Shown here piece by piece: positions 35,134 to 44,515 of a stretch of DNA of 64,000 nt; position 1 is the stretch's first letter; the number at the start of each line of letters is the position of its first letter. The notes under the pieces are model-generated. The model had not been told where the DNA came from, searched no databases, and was given only the letters and a program-made list of their open reading frames with translations. The stretch comes from Deinococcus cellulosilyticus NBRC 106333 = KACC 11606 (GTDB lineage Bacteria; Deinococcota; Deinococci; Deinococcales; Deinococcaceae). The stretch spans positions 124,001 through 188,000 of the forward strand of contig NZ_BJXB01000007.1 of assembly GCF_007990775.1 (NCBI RefSeq). The letters run 5' to 3'. A program made the position numbers and the translations under genes.

Positions 35134-35339
35134 GGCTTCAAGATCGTCTGCGGAACTGAAACCACCCAGACGCAAAACCTTACACCAACCTGAATCTGGT
35201 TTTTATTGTCCAGAAAGTCAAAAGCATGAAATCTGCCTGGGTCTTGCCGCAGATTTCTTCCGATCAGCAGCCTGGATTTCAGGTTCACGAAAGGTTGACG
35301 GGGTTGGTGACCTCAGGCTGGGTGGGCAGGATGGACCCC

Positions 35340-35915
35340 ATGAAAACTGCCTTTTCCCAGAACAAATGGCTCAGAATCCTCTGTTTCTCCGCCCTGCTTT
35401 CTTTGACCCCTGCACTGGCCCAGGGGCCTGTGCGGATTGCCATTCCTGCAGGTCAGGCGGCAGGGCTCGAAGAGGACATGAAACTGCTGAAAGCCTACCA
35501 GCCTGTGATGGAATTTGTGCCGGTGATCCTCACACTCAAAGAGGAAATCCAGAAGGGCCGCATCAAACTGAGCGACAAACAGAAAACCGGGCTCATCGGA
35601 CTTCTGGAGACCCTGCGCACCACCGAGAACCTCACGGTGGAAAAAACCGGGCAATTGAAAAAGCAGCTGGAAACGAAAATTCTGACTGCAAAGCAGCTCA
35701 TGCAACTGGACACCGCCATCCTCAGAAAGCGCCCGGCCATGCCGCAAGGGGCCGGAGATGGGGTGATCATGGTGTCCGGTGGGGTGGGCACTGCAGGAGG
35801 GATGCCCGAGAATCCGGCAGAGAAACTCAAGCGTGGGGACCCTTTTTCTCCTTTCCAGAATCCTGAAACCCTGCGGGAATTGCAGGCTTTCATTCAGGAC
35901 CTCAAACGGAATTGA
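35340..35915 (+). CDS. Secreted uncharacterised protein upstream of a two-component system
   Basis: 191 aa from MKTAFSQNKWLRILCFSALLSLTPALAQ, a clear signal peptide, with GGCAGG about 9 nt upstream; an in-frame ATG 9 nt earlier is an alternative. The mature part is helical (LEEDMKLLKAYQPVMEFVPVILTLKEEIQ, LKKQLETKILTAKQLMQLDTAILRKRP), then a Gly/Met-rich loop (GVIMVSGGVGTAGGMP) and a short helix. The response-regulator ATG lies 12 nt after its stop, so they are probably one unit; it could be a periplasmic partner or target of that system. The family is not recognised. Confidence 0.7.
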   Translation: MKTAFSQNKWLRILCFSALLSLTPALAQGPVRIAIPAGQAAGLEEDMKLLKAYQPVMEFVPVILTLKEEIQKGRIKLSDKQKTGLIGLLETLRTTENLTVEKTGQLKKQLETKILTAKQLMQLDTAILRKRPAMPQGAGDGVIMVSGGVGTAGGMPENPAEKLKRGDPFSPFQNPETLRELQAFIQDLKRN

Positions 35916-35927
35916 TACGCTGAGAGC

Positions 35928-36593
35928 ATGCCGTCAAGTCCTCACCTGCTGCTGATTGAAGATGACCCTGGCGTCAGAGAGGCCCTCTCTCTGGCGCTGG
36001 AACTGCATGGCTACCGGGTCAGCTGTGCCCCTTCGGGAAACCAGGGCCTCAAGCTCTTAAAGCAACAACCCGACCTTGTGGTGCTCGATGTGCTGCTCCC
36101 GGACCTCAATGGTTTTGAGGTGCTGAAATCCATCCGCAGCCAGACCGACCTTCCGGTCCTGATGCTCACCGCCCTCGATGAGGTGGAATGGCGGGTGCGG
36201 GGCCTCAAAGGTGGCGCGGATGACTATCTGGTGAAGCCCTACGCCCTTTCGGAATTGCTGGCCCGCATTGAGGCGGTGCTCAGGCGCACCCGCAACCAGC
36301 TCAGCCGTGACTTTCTGGCCTACGAGGACCTGACGCTGGACCGTGAGAAAATGCAGGCCACCCGTCAGGGCAGGCCCCTGGACCTGAGCTTCAAGGGCCT
36401 GAAGTTGCTGGAGGTGTTCCTGCAGCACCCCGAGCGGGTTCTGAGCAGAGAGGCCCTGATGCAGGGGGTGTGGGGTGAGGACGTTGAGAACAACACCCTG
36501 GAAGTTCAACTCTCCGGGCTTCGCAGGGCACTGGGGGACCCCCCCCTGGTGCACACCCTGCGGGGGTACGGTTATGTCCTGAGGAAACCATGA
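35928..36593 (+). CDS. OmpR/PhoB-family response regulator
   Basis: 221 aa. Receiver domain with the acidic pair IEDDPG, phospho-acceptor Asp in LVVLDVLLPDLNG, the Thr in LMLTALDE and the Lys in YLVKPY. The C-terminal winged helix has LDLSFKGLKLLEVFLQHPERVLSREALMQGVWGED...LEVQLSGLRRALGD...HTLRGYGYVLR. It is phosphorylated by the kinase encoded next, with which it overlaps by 4 bp. TACGCT ends 6 nt before the ATG, so an internal leaderless start is also possible. Confidence 0.96.
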   Translation: MPSSPHLLLIEDDPGVREALSLALELHGYRVSCAPSGNQGLKLLKQQPDLVVLDVLLPDLNGFEVLKSIRSQTDLPVLMLTALDEVEWRVRGLKGGADDYLVKPYALSELLARIEAVLRRTRNQLSRDFLAYEDLTLDREKMQATRQGRPLDLSFKGLKLLEVFLQHPERVLSREALMQGVWGEDVENNTLEVQLSGLRRALGDPPLVHTLRGYGYVLRKP

Positions 36594-37834
36594 CCCTGAA
36601 ATTGCGCATTCTGCTGTGGCTGACCCCTTCTCTGCTGGTGCTGTTTCTGGTGCTGTTTTTCAGTGTGCAGCGGGTGCTGGTGGCCAGTCTGGAGCCCTTG
36701 ATTGCACCCTCCAGCATGCCTTTCACCCTTCCGATCATGTCCACCCTGGCCAGTGAGGACACTGGAGCAATGCAGCCGGGGCAGGCCATCGACGTACGCA
36801 AGCCCACGGTCGGGCCGGTTGCCATCCTGACCACGCAACCCCTGCAATACCAGAAGGCCATTCCTGCTGCAGTGGCCACACGTCTGGAACAGACCACGGG
36901 GCTCACCCAGGGGGCACCTGCCTATTTCGTGCGTGCCGATGGAGACAACCTGGTGTTCCAGGCGGTGCCGTACCAGACGGTGCTGGAACTCCCGTGGACC
37001 CTCACCTCCAGCCTGATTTTGTGGGGGGTTCTGGCCTTTCTGCTGGCGTGGGGGGTGGGGGCGTGGGGCATTCTGCGTTCCCTGAAGCCCCTCCTGGACC
37101 TTGGGAGTGAAATCAGCACCCGCAGTGCTGAGAACCTCAGGCCACTGAAGGCCCCACTCATTCCAGAGCTCAAGCGATCCATTGACGCCCTGAATGGACT
37201 TTTTCAGGAGATGCATCACACCCTGGAACGACGCAAGCAGCAGGAGGAGGCCGCCCGGCGTTTCGCTTACGGGGCTTCCCATGAACTTCGCAATCCGCTG
37301 GCTGCCCTGCGCCTGTACCTGGAGGTCATTCGTGCCAGTCCCCATGAGAAGAGGGCCTGGGACGGCATCGAGGCCCAGACCCAGAGAACCGAGAAGCTGC
37401 TGGACAGCCTGCTGTTCCTGGCCCGTCTGGAAGGTCAGGCTGAACCACAGGTGCAGCAGGTGGACCTGAGGTCCCTGATCAAGGAGGCTTTTCAAGGCCC
37501 TGTGCAGGGGGACGCCAGGGTTCAGGCGGACCCTGCTTTGCTTGAACTGGCCCTGAGAAACCTGCTGGAAAACGCAAAGCGGTATGCCACTGGCGCACGC
37601 CAGATTCAAATTGAACCTTTGCCCCATGAGGTGTGGATCTGGGTGGAAGATGAAGGTCCAGGCATTCCTGCAGAACTGCGAGATCAGGTGTTCGAGCCTT
37701 TTGTGAAGCAGTCCAGCGGCACTGGTCTGGGTCTGGCCCTGGTCAAGGCCGTGGCCCAGGTGCACCGGGGCCATGCCAGGGCCGAAAACACCCGCACTGG
37801 GGCAAGGGTTGGGTTTTCGGTGGGCCGCAGCTGA
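36590..37834 (+). CDS. Membrane sensor histidine kinase
   Basis: 414 aa. Two transmembrane helices (LRILLWLTPSLLVLFLVLFFSV near the start and LILWGVLAFLLAWGVGAWGIL near residue 150) flank a ~115-residue extracytoplasmic sensor. The H-box ASHELRNPLAALRLYLE carries the phosphorylated His, followed by N-box NLLENAKRYA, G1 VEDEGPGIP and G2 GTGLGLALVKAV. There is no HAMP domain of classical form. The signal is unknown; the upstream secreted protein or the divergent efflux operon may be related. Confidence 0.95.
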   Translation: MTLKLRILLWLTPSLLVLFLVLFFSVQRVLVASLEPLIAPSSMPFTLPIMSTLASEDTGAMQPGQAIDVRKPTVGPVAILTTQPLQYQKAIPAAVATRLEQTTGLTQGAPAYFVRADGDNLVFQAVPYQTVLELPWTLTSSLILWGVLAFLLAWGVGAWGILRSLKPLLDLGSEISTRSAENLRPLKAPLIPELKRSIDALNGLFQEMHHTLERRKQQEEAARRFAYGASHELRNPLAALRLYLEVIRASPHEKRAWDGIEAQTQRTEKLLDSLLFLARLEGQAEPQVQQVDLRSLIKEAFQGPVQGDARVQADPALLELALRNLLENAKRYATGARQIQIEPLPHEVWIWVEDEGPGIPAELRDQVFEPFVKQSSGTGLGLALVKAVAQVHRGHARAENTRTGARVGFSVGRS

Positions 37835-37848
37835 CCTGCCCCAGAAAA

Positions 37849-37876
37849 CAAGCCCTGCACGGATGCACAGGGCTTG
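37849..37876 (-). terminator. Terminator of the VWA lipoprotein gene
   Basis: CAAGCCCTG (37849-37857) and CAGGGCTTG (37868-37876) form a 9-bp perfect stem. On the minus strand TTTTC follows, so it ends the VWA gene, and it may also stop the kinase message. Confidence 0.8.
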
Positions 37877-37890
37877 CCAGAAATCCAGAA

Positions 37891-38886
37891 TCAGAGGAAG
37901 GTCACAGCGTATGGGGCCACAAACTGTCCGCCGTTCATTTTGATGGTGAGGGTCCCTTTGATTTCGGTCCCCGCAGCAGGCACCTTGCCTTTCAGCTTGA
38001 AGACCACCTGCAGGCAGGCAAAAGCCTGGCTCTGGTTGAAGGCCTTGTTGAAGAGGTCATTGAGTTGAGCGGCCTCGGTCACCTTGGAGTACAGCCCTCC
38101 GGTCATCTGGGCCGCTTTCTGCATGTCCCTCTCGTCGATCTGGCCTTTGGCCAGGCCAACCATGAAGAGTTTCACATTGGCTTTCTGGGCTGCGGCAATG
38201 GTGGTGTCCACATTTCCCGTGCCGTTGGCCTGGCCGTCGGTCAGCACCAGGGCGATTTTGTTGTTTCCTGCAGCTTTGCTCAGGAGGTCGGTGGCCTCGA
38301 CCGTGGATTCCCACAGGGGCGTACTGCCAGTTGCTTTGGTGGCATCGTCAATGGCTTTGTTGAGGAGGGCTTTGTCTGCAGTGAAAGACTGGTAGACGTG
38401 CAAATCTTCATATGGGTCTTTTCCGCCTGCTCCAAAGTTGGCCACGGCGACCTGGTCTGTGCTGGAGATTCGACCCACGAATTGTTTGGCGGCTTCACTG
38501 CGTTTCTCGTCGGGATCGGTGCTGGTCATGGATGAACTGGCATCCAGCACCACAGCACAGGTGATGGGTCCTCCTGCAGAGGTGTACTGTCCGCAGATGG
38601 TGGTGGTGGCGGTCACATCTGCTGCATTGTTGCTTTCTGGGTTGCCGGTCACCTCATCCACTTTCACAGTGAAACTGTCGATCTTGCCGTTCAGGATCAC
38701 TTTGCCCCCATCGTCCAGGGCACTGACATTGAATTTGATGGTGTCTTTGTTGGTGGCATCAATGGTGTAGCCGTTCACCGTGCCCGTTTTGGGTGGGGTG
38801 TAGGTGACGGACGGGGTTGGGTTGCAGGCACCCAGCAGAACACCAAGGGCAACGCATGTGGTGAGAGAATACATTTTTGCAGTCAT
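37891..38886 (-). CDS. VWA-domain lipoprotein
   Basis: 331 aa from MTAKMYSLTTC, with GGAGG 6 nt before the start; longer starts lack a ribosome site. The signal peptide ends with lipobox LLGAC. After a ~100-residue beta-rich region comes a von Willebrand A domain with MIDAS motif DASSSMTS, a Thr in GSTPLWES, and Asp in LVLTDGQANGTG. Such proteins bind ligands through a metal ion at the cell surface. Its partner is unknown, and it stands alone. Confidence 0.86.
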   Translation of the reverse strand: MTAKMYSLTTCVALGVLLGACNPTPSVTYTPPKTGTVNGYTIDATNKDTIKFNVSALDDGGKVILNGKIDSFTVKVDEVTGNPESNNAADVTATTTICGQYTSAGGPITCAVVLDASSSMTSTDPDEKRSEAAKQFVGRISSTDQVAVANFGAGGKDPYEDLHVYQSFTADKALLNKAIDDATKATGSTPLWESTVEATDLLSKAAGNNKIALVLTDGQANGTGNVDTTIAAAQKANVKLFMVGLAKGQIDERDMQKAAQMTGGLYSKVTEAAQLNDLFNKAFNQSQAFACLQVVFKLKGKVPAAGTEIKGTLTIKMNGGQFVAPYAVTFL

Positions 38887-39255
38887 TTGAACCTCCGAAA
38901 CATGACAGGACTCATGCCCAGCCAATTTTGACTGAAGCAGCGCCAGGACAGATTTTTCTTTCCTTTGCACTTGCATCATAACCCCCAGGAATTCTGGCCT
39001 TGCGGTGGTGATCACAGACAGATGTAACGAAAGTGTTTAGAAATGCATCCTGTCAAAATTCAGCTTCAATTCAGCCTGAATGCCCTCTGGGTGCTGTACG
39101 CGGACTTTACCGCAACACACCAAATCTGGCTTCTGCCAACCCGGTCAAAGCTGAAGCCTGAATAAAGGTTTCATGAAGAAACACACTTTTAGAAAACTGA
39201 AATACACCTGAAGTTAAGATGAAATCCAGGCTTGAAGCCATCTCAAGGGAGCACC
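38887..39255. other. 369-bp AT-rich intergenic region
   Basis: This lies between divergent genes. The left end holds the GGAGGTT ribosome site of the VWA gene and the right end the AGGGAG site of the GGDEF gene. Near 39180-39230 is an A-rich region that could hold the diguanylate cyclase promoter, but I find no clean -35/-10 pair. No coding frame is convincing. Confidence 0.45.
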
Positions 39256-40329
39256 ATGACCGGACCCATCGACACCCTCTTCATCAACCTGTGCATGGTG
39301 GTGGCCCTGTCATACCTGATCAGCCTCACCTACACCCGCTGGAAAGTGGTGGAAGACGACTGGCGGCTCAAGGTGGCCCGTTCCCTGATGGCCGCCCTGT
39401 GTGCAGTCCTGCTGCTGATGCACGGCCTGAAATTCCAGGAGACCATCATTCTCGATCTCAAACTGGTCCCCATTTTGCTGATTGTGTTGCGCTATGGACC
39501 ACTGTATGGACTGCTCTCCAGCCTGCCTCTGCTGATGGTCCGCCTGACGGTGCTGCAGGACCTGCCTCCACAACTCTTTCTGACGGGTTACACCCTCTTC
39601 ATGCTGACCCTCCTGGGGGTTCACAAAAGCATCACACAGGATGTGAAACCTTACCTGAGGGCCTGCGCCCTTTCCCTGTTTGCGTACCACCTGCCGTGGG
39701 CTTTCTCGCCCAGACGGGCAGAGTTGCTGCTGGTGATGCTGCCGAGTGTGCTTTTCAACATGCTGGGCTTTGCCATTGCCATGATGGTGATTCGCAGCCG
39801 CATCCTGTACCTGAAGGCCACCCACCACCTGCGAACCGAAGCCCAGACCGACCCCCTGACGGGCATTTACAACCGCAGGCAGTTCGAAATGGACATGCCT
39901 GGCCTCAATCCAGGAGATTCCCTGCTGCTGCTGGACCTCGACCATTTCAAGCAGGTCAACGACCGGCATGGGCACCAGACCGGAGACCGGGTGCTGCAGG
40001 AATTCACTGCCCTGCTGCAAAGCTGCACCCGCAACAGGGACCGGGTGTACCGGATCGGCGGAGAGGAATTTCTGGTGGTCCTCCGCGCTGTGACCCCTGC
40101 TGGATCGGCCCGGATTGCAGAGCGCATCCGCTCACAGGTGGCTGCGCATGCTTTTGAAGCGGTGGGACAGCTCACCGTGAGTGGTGGATGGTGCATGCTT
40201 CAGCAGGACAGGGCCGTTGAGGACACCCTGCAGCAGGCAGACCACTTCCTGTATCAGGCCAAGCAGCAGGGACGCAACCAGATGTGCTGTTGCCTGGACC
40301 CGCAGCAGGCCCTTCCCAGCCTGGAGTAA
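39256..40329 (+). CDS. Membrane diguanylate cyclase with intact GGEEF and I-site
   Basis: 357 aa from MTGPIDTLF, with AAGGGAG upstream. The first ~185 residues form about six membrane helices similar to the 5TMR-LYT sensor type (VLRYGPLYGLLSSLPLLMVRL). The GGDEF domain starts at TDPLTGIYNRRQFEMD. The active loop is GGEEF (268-272) and the inhibitory site RNRD (259-262) lies exactly five residues before it. It should make cyclic di-GMP with product inhibition. There is no EAL domain. Confidence 0.95.
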   Translation: MTGPIDTLFINLCMVVALSYLISLTYTRWKVVEDDWRLKVARSLMAALCAVLLLMHGLKFQETIILDLKLVPILLIVLRYGPLYGLLSSLPLLMVRLTVLQDLPPQLFLTGYTLFMLTLLGVHKSITQDVKPYLRACALSLFAYHLPWAFSPRRAELLLVMLPSVLFNMLGFAIAMMVIRSRILYLKATHHLRTEAQTDPLTGIYNRRQFEMDMPGLNPGDSLLLLDLDHFKQVNDRHGHQTGDRVLQEFTALLQSCTRNRDRVYRIGGEEFLVVLRAVTPAGSARIAERIRSQVAAHAFEAVGQLTVSGGWCMLQQDRAVEDTLQQADHFLYQAKQQGRNQMCCCLDPQQALPSLE

Positions 40330-40369
40330 GTCCCACGCAGCACCATTGCTGTTGTGGCAGAGTGAGAAC

Positions 40370-41110
40370 ATGCCTTCTCAACTCAACGAATTTTTCACGC
40401 CAGCTGGAATTCATGTGCTCTCGACCCCATCCTCAGACCTGATTCCGGTGGTTTTTCTTGGAGGCATCTGCTGGACAGCAGAAACGGCCCGGAATGAACT
40501 GTTGAGGTACAGGCCGCATCAGGCCATCGCTTTCAGTTACCGGGGTCATGGTCAGAGTGCTTTTCGGGAAGGGCTGGGGATTCATGAGCTGAAAAAAGAC
40601 CTGCTGGAGGTCGTCGAAACGATGGCCCTTCAAAAGTTCTGTCTGGTGGCCTATTCCTTCTCTGTGCCTGTTGCCATCCTGTTTTCCAGAGCACATTCTG
40701 ATCTGCTGAAGATGCTGGTCCTGATGGATTATCCTGCAGAGTCCAGAGAACGTCCTCTGTCCTGGGTTTCAGAAGTCCAGGCTGCCCTGCCCACAATGGA
40801 CATCCGCACCATCGAGGGTCTCCAGCAGGACATCACCCAGCAGGAATTCTGGAAGGACCTTCAGGGGCTTCCATTTCCAGTGCTGCTGCTGCATGGAACG
40901 CAGGAAGACAGCCGAATTGCTCCAGTGCACCTGCAGAAATACCATCAACATGTGGACAGGCTTCTGGTGGAAAAGATGGAGGGGTCCGGTCACAACCTGT
41001 GGCAACCCGATCCAGAAGCTCCTTCCAGAAAGGTGCTCCAGCATCTGCACAACATCATGCGTCCTGAGCAGTCAGGAGAATTTTCAGTTCCCTTTCCAGA
41101 CGATGCCTGA
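40370..41110 (+). CDS. Alpha/beta-hydrolase-fold protein
   Basis: 246 aa. Fold landmarks: VVFLGGICWTAET, AFSYRGHGQSAF (HG-type turn), the nucleophile elbow CLVAYSFSVPVA, VLLLHGTQEDSRIAP (candidate Asp/Glu) and GSGHNLWQ with the His. The elbow is A-Y-S-F-S instead of G-x-S-x-G, so activity should be checked, although the Ser is present. Its 3' end overlaps the convergent regulator gene by 27 bp. The start is taken at the ATG 40 nt after the cyclase stop. Confidence 0.78.
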   Translation: MPSQLNEFFTPAGIHVLSTPSSDLIPVVFLGGICWTAETARNELLRYRPHQAIAFSYRGHGQSAFREGLGIHELKKDLLEVVETMALQKFCLVAYSFSVPVAILFSRAHSDLLKMLVLMDYPAESRERPLSWVSEVQAALPTMDIRTIEGLQQDITQQEFWKDLQGLPFPVLLLHGTQEDSRIAPVHLQKYHQHVDRLLVEKMEGSGHNLWQPDPEAPSRKVLQHLHNIMRPEQSGEFSVPFPDDA

Positions 41111-44100
41111 TCTGGTGGTCTCCAAAACCTCCAGAGCTGCCCGCACAGCAGGTTTGTTGAAATAATCCTGCTGATGCTCTTCTGGAACATGCAGGGGCAC
41201 CCAGTTTTGCAGCCAGTCCCTCATGCGTTGCAGAACATCACAGTCAGCCTTGCCAGCAGTCACCTGAATCTGGTGCTGCACCATCAAAGGAAGCAGGGGA
41301 TCTTCGAAAAGATCAGGAGCTTCAGGTTCCATCACACGGGCAGAAAGCTGCCGCGCAGTGTCGTGTTCCCCGAGTCTCAGGTGGGCCTGTGCCTGCAGGG
41401 TCAGCGCCCGCATTTGCAGGCCCTGTGACAGGCGGGGCAGGTTCAACACACGGTTTGTGAGCTCCAGGCTTTGAGCAGGTGCGGCCTTCTCGGCCTGCAA
41501 CAGAAGAAATCTGGCCTGACCTTCAGGAAGGGGCACACGGCCCAGAAAATTTCCAGCTTCCCTGAAAGCAACCTGGGCCTCCTGCGGCTCACCTTTCATG
41601 CCCAGCACCTGCCCAAGCCGAATCCACGCCAGGCCCCAGCCTTCATCAAGGGGCTCAGGGTCCTGCAGAGCAGCAAGGGCAGCCTTTTCGCTGAGCTCCC
41701 ATGCACCAAGCGCGCAGTACAGGTCTGCAAGTGCTCGTTCCAGCAGGCCAGCAGGCCGACCCACCTCCGGGAGCAGCACCCGGGCCTGTTCCAGATGCTG
41801 CAACGCCTCACGGTAACGGTGCTGCCCTGTCAGGTTGATGCCCAGTTTCACCAGATTGAAATACTGCACCGAACCCCGTTTCTCGGTCTGGCTGAGGCGG
41901 GCGTCCACCTGCTGGCGGACCTGTTCTGCCTGTGTCTGCTTCCCGGCTGCTTCCAGCATGTGGGCAGCAATCAGGCGGGCATAAGAAGCTCCGTACCCAT
42001 CGCCCTGTTGCTCAAACAGCTGTGAGGCCTTCCCAAGGTGCTCGAGGGAGCGTTCATCCTGCCAGAGCAGCAAGTACGCCGCTCCGATGGACATGTGCAG
42101 GGCGGCCTGACTTTCAGCAGGCAGGCTTTCGAGCAGGGGCTGTGCCTGCTGCATGGCTTCCAGGGTGCTTTCTGGATGCTTCTGGTGGGTGCGGGCCTCA
42201 ATCAGCAGACGCAGCAGCTCTGCACGCACAACAGGGTGCTCCCCACCTGTGGACTTCAGGCCATGGAGGCCGCACAGGGCAGCCTCTTCTGCCCCTGCAA
42301 AGTTGCGGTACAAAACCAGCTGGGTGATGGAAGCCGCAGCTGCAGCCCGCGCCTGCTGAAGGCCTGTGTGGGCCAGCCTTTGCAGGGCTTCCACGCCCGT
42401 GTCCAGCAGGCTTCCCAGATCATGCAGCCACAATCGCTCAAAGACCGCCGCGTGCCCTTCAAAGGCCTCTTCCCGTTTCCCACTGTCTTCATGACAACGT
42501 GCCCCCTGCTGGTACAGCTTTGCTGCATCCTGAAATTGCAGAAATCGGGCAGCTTCCCTGGCAGCCTGCACAAACAGAGGGGCAGCACGTTCTTTTTCTC
42601 CAGCCTGCAGCCAGTGTCTGGCCTGTCTGAGGGGCTGCTCTGCTCCCACCACCAGAGCAGCCCGACGGTGAAGCCATGTGCTGATGGCCTCGGGGAGCCC
42701 GGAGAGCACCGCTTCCCTCAGCAGGTCATGGCTGAAACGGTGCCCCTGCACAAACTGTGCAGCATGAAGTTTTTCCCAGGCGTCCAGCACGTCCAGCAGC
42801 GGCTGCTGCAGCACATCCGAGAGCTGTTCCAGGGTGATGTCCTCCTCCCAGATGGCTGCAGCCTGGGCCACCCTGAGGGTGGGGGCATCGAGGCGTTCCA
42901 GGCGCTTTTCGATGATCCTGCTGGCCCGACCCGACAGCAGTTTTGCAGGCAGAGTCTCGTCTTGCAGCCCGGTTTCCAGCAGGTGCCGGACGGTTTCCAC
43001 CACGAAGAGTGGGACTCCGCCTGTGTAGCGGGTGATCCTGCGAACAGAAGCCTGTGGAAACCCAGCAAGGTTCAGCGAATCCAGCAGTCTGGTCACCTGG
43101 CTTTCGGTCAGGGCATTCACATCAATGATCCCTGCATCGTCTGTTTCCTGTGCCCTTTTGAGAAGGTGCAGCAAAGCAGCTGAGGCTTCATCTGTGCGGA
43201 AGGTGACGAACAACGGTGTGAGGAGCTGTCCACTGGAAAGCAGGTGACCCAGAAACTCCAGGGTGGCCCGGTCTGCGCACTGCAGGTCATCAAGCACCAG
43301 AATGCTGCTCTGCAGCAAAGCGAGGGTTCCCTGCAGCAGGCCATCAAGGAACCTCAGGCGTTCCAGGTCCGAACGGATGGAGGGCTGGACCTCCTTTCCA
43401 AGTTCAGGCACCACCCGCGAGAGTTCCTGCGCCATCCAGGGGTGCAACAGGGTGTTTGGCTCGGATCGATGCTGGATCAGCTTGCGGATCAGGCGGGCCA
43501 GGGTGGCGTAAGGCACCTCACGGTCCCCGGGGCGGACTTCCAGCAGCAGCACCTCCCCTTTGCTGTGGGCGAAATCCAGGGCCAGTCGGGTTTTGCCCGC
43601 CCCTGCTTCACCGCGCACAAAAATCACCTTTCTGTTTTTCCAGGCTGCTTCCAGCAACCCCCACTGTTCTTCACGCCCAATCAGGGCAGGCGGACGCAGC
43701 ACCGAAAGCGGAATGTCTGGGGCAGCAGGCTTTTCCACAGGCACCTGAAGGCTGCCCTGCTGGATTTCCGCCAGCAGCTTCAGGGTGTCAGGCAGAGGGC
43801 TGGTGTTCAAGAGCTCCCCGAGAAGCGTCTGGCAGCGTTCAAAGGTCGCCACTGCAGCCCCTCTGTCTCCGAGCAGGTACTGCAGCCGCATCACGGTGCG
43901 GTACCCTTCTTCACTTAAAGGCTCGGTGTGCACCACCTGCCAGGCGTACTCCAGGGCCGATGCCCAGTTGCCCTGCTTTTCCAGCAAAGCCGTCTGCTTT
44001 CTGAGGGCACGCAGGTGCAAATCGCGCAGGGTTTCCCTGGCCCCGGTCAGCCATTCTGCAAAATCCGGGGTGTCGTCGTAATCTTCCCCTTCAAGAAGTT

Positions 44101-44464
44101 CCCCTTCATACTGCAACACGGCCTCTGCATTTCCCTGGTGGAACACTTCACGCAAGGTGCCCACATCCGAGGTGACCTCTGGTTTCAGGCGGATCTGCCC
44201 CACCCCTTCGATCAGGTCCGTTCCCGTGAGCACCCTCAAGCGCCGCAACAGTTGCCGCATGTTGCCCCTGGCAGTCTCCTCGCTGGAGTCCGGCCACAGC
44301 AGGCCTGCCAGTCGGTATTTGGGCGTTTCCCCTTCCAGGGCAAGGTAGGCCAGCACTGCAGCCGTCCGGCGTTCCAGGCGGTGGTGGGTGTCTGCCCCTT
44401 GCAGGGATGCACCCCCCAGCACAGAAAGGTGCCATCCGGCGGGGTTGGAGCTGTGTTCTGGCAT
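41084..44464 (-). CDS. BTAD/AAA-ATPase/TPR transcriptional regulator
   Basis: 1126 aa from MPEHSSNPAG; TACAAT lies 7 nt before this ATG, so the message is probably leaderless. Residues ~12-95 form an OmpR-like winged helix (ERRTAAVLAYLALEG, YRLAGLLWPDSSEETARGNMRQLLRRLR), ~95-240 a bacterial activation (BTAD) TPR domain. An ATPase module follows with Walker A RGEAGAGKTRL near 284-293 and Walker B SILVLDDLQCAD. The last ~450 residues are TPR-type repeats. This is the SARP/MalT-like STAND architecture: a ligand-sensing ATP-dependent regulator. Its targets are unknown. Confidence 0.93.
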   Translation of the reverse strand: MPEHSSNPAGWHLSVLGGASLQGADTHHRLERRTAAVLAYLALEGETPKYRLAGLLWPDSSEETARGNMRQLLRRLRVLTGTDLIEGVGQIRLKPEVTSDVGTLREVFHQGNAEAVLQYEGELLEGEDYDDTPDFAEWLTGARETLRDLHLRALRKQTALLEKQGNWASALEYAWQVVHTEPLSEEGYRTVMRLQYLLGDRGAAVATFERCQTLLGELLNTSPLPDTLKLLAEIQQGSLQVPVEKPAAPDIPLSVLRPPALIGREEQWGLLEAAWKNRKVIFVRGEAGAGKTRLALDFAHSKGEVLLLEVRPGDREVPYATLARLIRKLIQHRSEPNTLLHPWMAQELSRVVPELGKEVQPSIRSDLERLRFLDGLLQGTLALLQSSILVLDDLQCADRATLEFLGHLLSSGQLLTPLFVTFRTDEASAALLHLLKRAQETDDAGIIDVNALTESQVTRLLDSLNLAGFPQASVRRITRYTGGVPLFVVETVRHLLETGLQDETLPAKLLSGRASRIIEKRLERLDAPTLRVAQAAAIWEEDITLEQLSDVLQQPLLDVLDAWEKLHAAQFVQGHRFSHDLLREAVLSGLPEAISTWLHRRAALVVGAEQPLRQARHWLQAGEKERAAPLFVQAAREAARFLQFQDAAKLYQQGARCHEDSGKREEAFEGHAAVFERLWLHDLGSLLDTGVEALQRLAHTGLQQARAAAAASITQLVLYRNFAGAEEAALCGLHGLKSTGGEHPVVRAELLRLLIEARTHQKHPESTLEAMQQAQPLLESLPAESQAALHMSIGAAYLLLWQDERSLEHLGKASQLFEQQGDGYGASYARLIAAHMLEAAGKQTQAEQVRQQVDARLSQTEKRGSVQYFNLVKLGINLTGQHRYREALQHLEQARVLLPEVGRPAGLLERALADLYCALGAWELSEKAALAALQDPEPLDEGWGLAWIRLGQVLGMKGEPQEAQVAFREAGNFLGRVPLPEGQARFLLLQAEKAAPAQSLELTNRVLNLPRLSQGLQMRALTLQAQAHLRLGEHDTARQLSARVMEPEAPDLFEDPLLPLMVQHQIQVTAGKADCDVLQRMRDWLQNWVPLHVPEEHQQDYFNKPAVRAALEVLETTRSGIVWKGN

Positions 44465-44515
44465 GCTCCTGATTGTACGGAACATGGGTCAGCAATCCTG
44501 TGATGGAGGGGGCTG

